This document shows, piece by piece, positions 35,222 through 38,445 of a stretch of DNA of 38,445 bases. The stretch's first letter is position 1. Each line of letters starts with the position of its first letter. A program made the translations under genes and the position numbers. Location: assembly GCA_943359455.1 (NCBI GenBank), contig CALRHL010000011.1:1-38445 (forward strand). The letters run 5' to 3'. The stretch comes from Candidatus Uhrbacteria bacterium RIFOXYB12_FULL_58_10. GTDB lineage: Bacteria > Patescibacteriota > Patescibacteriia > UBA9934 > GWF2-40-263. The notes under the pieces are model-generated. The model was not told where the DNA came from. It saw only the letters and a program-made list of their open reading frames with translations, and searched no databases.

Positions 35222-35866
35222 TCATTTTTTTGATTTTTTTGCTTCAACTTTTTCTGCGATGCGGTCTGCTTCTTCAATCATCCATTCCAAATCGCTCGAC
35301 GCAACCCCCGTCGTCGTAAGGGACCCAAGCGATTCTCGCGCGCGACGCAGATAGGTCAGCGCAAGATCAAATTCTAAGTCCATAATCTTTGTCGTGTGGG
35401 GATCTTTACGATGATGTTCCACCTGCGCAAAGGCAATTTTCACCGGAACAAGATACGCATTAATTTGCACCCTAAACATATCCTTGTTGCGCATGCCATT
35501 CATCCAGTAACAATCCCGCGCCCAATAAAAAACATGTACGGCCCATGTGTACGCTTGCGCATAGAGTGGGTCACGTTCCGGCACAAGCATCTCTGTCATT
35601 TTTACTCCATCCGGAAATCCATCTTTGCAATGCGAGCAGATGTGATCATGGGACGCAAGCGAAGCGGCCGGACCAAGCATCTCAGACAATCGGCGCTCAA
35701 ACTGCTCCTCTGTTTTCGTTTGTTCCAAAATCACCTCCTCTTCCATATCAAAATGAATCCCATCATCCTCATGTTTGTGTAAATGAAAAATTTCGTCGAG
35801 TTCTTCCTCCAGAACATCAATCTCATCGCGACGAAATAACCAGGGATTTGCTGTGTCTGAAGGCAT
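35222..35866 (-). CDS. Hypothetical protein
   Basis: 214-aa ORF in the same-strand gene run; no family recognised. Confidence 0.7.
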   Translation of the reverse strand: MPSDTANPWLFRRDEIDVLEEELDEIFHLHKHEDDGIHFDMEEEVILEQTKTEEQFERRLSEMLGPAASLASHDHICSHCKDGFPDGVKMTEMLVPERDPLYAQAYTWAVHVFYWARDCYWMNGMRNKDMFRVQINAYLVPVKIAFAQVEHHRKDPHTTKIMDLEFDLALTYLRRARESLGSLTTTGVASSDLEWMIEEADRIAEKVEAKKSKK

Positions 35867-35913
35867 ACGTAAGGTTTTAAAAAATTCGAAATTCGAAGCA
35901 TCAAATACGAAAG

Positions 35914-35936
35914 TTTAAATTTATTTAGGATTTGGT
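35914..35936 (-). repeat. AT-rich dispersed repeat, copy 2 (overlaps stop of translin-like gene)
   Basis: Minus strand ACCAAATCCTAAATAAATTTAAA. Confidence 0.8.
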
Positions 35937-36520
35937 ATTTCGGATTTCGGATTTGTCACTCTGCGGCTCAGGTCATACTGCATCTGCTCGAGTTGTCGGA
36001 GATTCCGTTTTGCTTGATCGAACTTTGTGCGCAGGTAACCAGTCAGGTCGAAGTCGAGAAGATCCGTGATGACGGATTCGACGATCAAGAATGCATCTGT
36101 AACCGCCTGATGATTTCCGTTCGTTGCCTGTCGCATGGCATATCGAACGATTTCACCTGTTGCGTCACACATACCCCCAATGTAGGTCAACGGTGATGTG
36201 GTGCGCTTATCAATCATCCCGAGTTTTCCCGTCTTAATATAGCTCAAAAAAAGTTGCGCCTCTGCAAATTCTTCAAGTCCACCGACAAAGGGTCCTTCTC
36301 CTGACAAATCAGGAAACGACCGAAGGGGCTGTGCGCACGCCTTCAATGATGCATCGATTTCTTTCAATAAATTTGTCGCTTGAGAAAAATCATCGCGATG
36401 CAAGGCAAAAATAACCTTTTTAGCCGTCCGGATAATCTCATCACCTCGCGAACAGACAATACGTCTCGCCGCTTCCCTTTCTCCATATTTTTTTCCAACG
36501 GCTTGCAAAACAGTGTTCAT
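35921..36520 (-). CDS. Translin-family-like protein
   Basis: GLEEFAEAQLFLSYI...YIGGMCDATGEIVRYAMRQATNGNHQAVTDAFLIVESVITDLLDFDLTGYLRTKFDQAKRNLRQLEQMQYDLS resembles translin/TRAX helical motifs. Confidence 0.7.
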   Translation of the reverse strand: MNTVLQAVGKKYGEREAARRIVCSRGDEIIRTAKKVIFALHRDDFSQATNLLKEIDASLKACAQPLRSFPDLSGEGPFVGGLEEFAEAQLFLSYIKTGKLGMIDKRTTSPLTYIGGMCDATGEIVRYAMRQATNGNHQAVTDAFLIVESVITDLLDFDLTGYLRTKFDQAKRNLRQLEQMQYDLSRRVTNPKSEIPNPK

Positions 36521-38445
36521 ATTGTGAATGTTTTCGCGGTTTCAATAATGAAGAGTTTTCCTGCGCCTATCATAGCCAACAACCCCCAGTCGGACAAGGC
36601 AAGAGGGGTTGCATGCAAGACGGACGATAGCCATGGATTTTGAATGGCAAAAACGAGCATGGCAAAACTGATCGCGACCGCACCGATGAGAAATGGATTT
36701 GAAAATGGATTGAGGCGAAAAAGAGATCGATGAAAGCTACGGATTGAAAAAACGTAAACAAGTGAAGCGATACCTACAGCCGCAAACATAAATGTTTGAG
36801 CAACTTCCACCTCCTTAGTTGGAAGAATCCAGAGGTAAAGACCGAACAATATCAAATCTGTCACCACACCGATCACGAGCAACAATACAGCCATCTGTCG
36901 GTTAAAAACAGCTTCGCCACGTTTGCGAGGAGGACGGAGCATAATGCCAGGCTCTCCTTTTTCAAAAGCAAGTGCGGCGTTTGGAAAGGTATCTGCAACA
37001 AGGTTAATCCAGAGAATCTGCGCGGGAAGAAGTGGGAGTGGTAAGCCAAGCAGAAGCGATCCGGCGATCAGGATCATCTCTGTAAAACCACTTGTGAATA
37101 GATACACTACGCTTCGACGCATGTTATCAAAGATCACACGCCCCTGTTCGATCGCGGTTGTGATTGAGGACAAATTGTCGTCAAGAAGAACCATGTCTGA
37201 TGCTTCCTTCGCAACCTCTGTACCAGACCCAAGTGCAACACCAATGTCGGCTGCTTTAAGTGCAGGCGCATCATTAACCCCATCGCCTGTCACCGCAACA
37301 ACCGCCCCACTTCTTTGCCACGCCTGCACCACTCGAATTTTATGACGAGGTTCAACACGAGCAAAGATTTGAATGCGTGAAAGGTGATGGTCAAGTGCCG
37401 CATCATCCCACGCATCAAGCTCAACCCCTGTGACAACCGCGTTTTCCGTCATGTGTAATCCGGCTTCTACTCCAATGGCACGAGCGGTCTTTGGATGATC
37501 CCCTGTCACGATCACTGTACGAACACCAGCGAGTTTTGCGACACGAATTTGCTCTGCGGCCTCCTTTCGAAGTGGATCGCGAAGACCGACAAATCCTGTG
37601 AAGACAAATCCTTGCAGATCAGCATCTGTGATATTGGTCACGGGATGTGAAATCGTTTTCTTTGCGACCGCGATAAGACGAAGACCTTGATCAGCTAATC
37701 GAGCAGCCTCCTGTAGATGACCATCTGATCCATGGCAAAATGTTAATACTCTCTCTGGAGCTCCTTTCAAAATCATCCAGGTCTTTCCATCTTTTTCATG
37801 CATCGTGACCATGTATTTTTTTGCAGAATCAAAAGGGATTTCTGCAATTCTTGGAGCATCCTTGATCAGTTTCGCTGGATGCAATCCTGCAGCCATACCT
37901 GCTTCCAACAGAGCACGCTCTGTTGGTGAACCAAGAACGGTATCTCCATCTAAAATCGCATCGTTGCATAAAACAACCGCTTCGAGCACCGCGTCACGAT
38001 TCCCTGTCACTTCATCGACACGCATACGACCTTCTGTAATCGTTCCCGTCTTATCTGTGCAAATAACAGAGACGGATCCGAGCGTTTCTGCAGCCACAAG
38101 CCGACGGATTAACGCATGATGTTTCACCATGCGTTGCATCCCGATTGCAAGAACGATCGTGACAGAAATCCCAAGTCCTTCTGGAATGGCTGCGACGGCA
38201 AGCGCCACGGATGTTTGGAACATTTCAAGTGATCCACGGCCATACAAAATACCAACTCCAAACAAGACGGTCACAATCCCGGCCACTCCAAACGACAACC
38301 ATTTTGCGAGACGTGCAAGCTCATCTTGTAGAGGTGTATTTTGCTCTGATGTTGATTGAACAAGCTGTGCGATTTTTCCAAGCTCTGTGTCTACCCCTGT
38401 TGCAACAACAACAGCGAATAATCTTCCAATCACCATCGATGTTCC
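36517..38445 (-). CDS. Cation-transporting P-type ATPase (5' end beyond window)
   Basis: CTDKTGTITEGRMRVDEV; TGDHPKTARAIG; VAVTGDGVNDAPALKAADIGVALG; C-terminal TMs; open to the window edge. Confidence 0.95.
   Translation of the reverse strand, partial: GTSMVIGRLFAVVVATGVDTELGKIAQLVQSTSEQNTPLQDELARLAKWLSFGVAGIVTVLFGVGILYGRGSLEMFQTSVALAVAAIPEGLGISVTIVLAIGMQRMVKHHALIRRLVAAETLGSVSVICTDKTGTITEGRMRVDEVTGNRDAVLEAVVLCNDAILDGDTVLGSPTERALLEAGMAAGLHPAKLIKDAPRIAEIPFDSAKKYMVTMHEKDGKTWMILKGAPERVLTFCHGSDGHLQEAARLADQGLRLIAVAKKTISHPVTNITDADLQGFVFTGFVGLRDPLRKEAAEQIRVAKLAGVRTVIVTGDHPKTARAIGVEAGLHMTENAVVTGVELDAWDDAALDHHLSRIQIFARVEPRHKIRVVQAWQRSGAVVAVTGDGVNDAPALKAADIGVALGSGTEVAKEASDMVLLDDNLSSITTAIEQGRVIFDNMRRSVVYLFTSGFTEMILIAGSLLLGLPLPLLPAQILWINLVADTFPNAALAFEKGEPGIMLRPPRKRGEAVFNRQMAVLLLVIGVVTDLILFGLYLWILPTKEVEVAQTFMFAAVGIASLVYVFSIRSFHRSLFRLNPFSNPFLIGAVAISFAMLVFAIQNPWLSSVLHATPLALSDWGLLAMIGAGKLFIIETAKTFTI

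Overview
This 38.4-kb window is gene-dense and mostly minus-strand. Gene content suggests a Patescibacteria/CPR-like bacterium; this is an inference from the families present, not a database result. It contains a partial cysS; an mraZ-rsmH-ftsL-like operon running into an ECF sigma factor with DUF5667/DUF5666-like proteins; a uvrB-DUF3800-uvrA-M23-uvrC-ECF sigma-alpha-2-macroglobulin-MEMO/CapA gene run; NMN adenylyltransferase; murI; NUDIX; PEBP; rlpA-ftsE-ftsX; three tRNAs (Thr-CGU, Gly-CCC, Gln-UUG); a PpiC-like protein; ftsB-like, PH-domain, murE and murD genes; a GT2; a translin-like protein; and a partial P-type ATPase. The most striking signal is a set of short, mostly palindromic, GC-rich elements sitting in frame inside conserved housekeeping genes (rsmH, MEMO/CapA, uvrC, uvrA, uvrB twice, murE twice, murD). 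One 55-nt element is identical in uvrB and murD in opposite orientation and is open in both. Another in uvrB is a palindrome flanked by an 8-bp direct repeat (CCTGTCAC) with a 99-bp (33-codon) period. These resemble the concept of Rickettsia palindromic elements but the sequences look different. A second candidate system is an ECF sigma factor overlapping a gene for a membrane-anchored, apparently thioester-less alpha-2-macroglobulin with an anti-sigma-like N-terminus.
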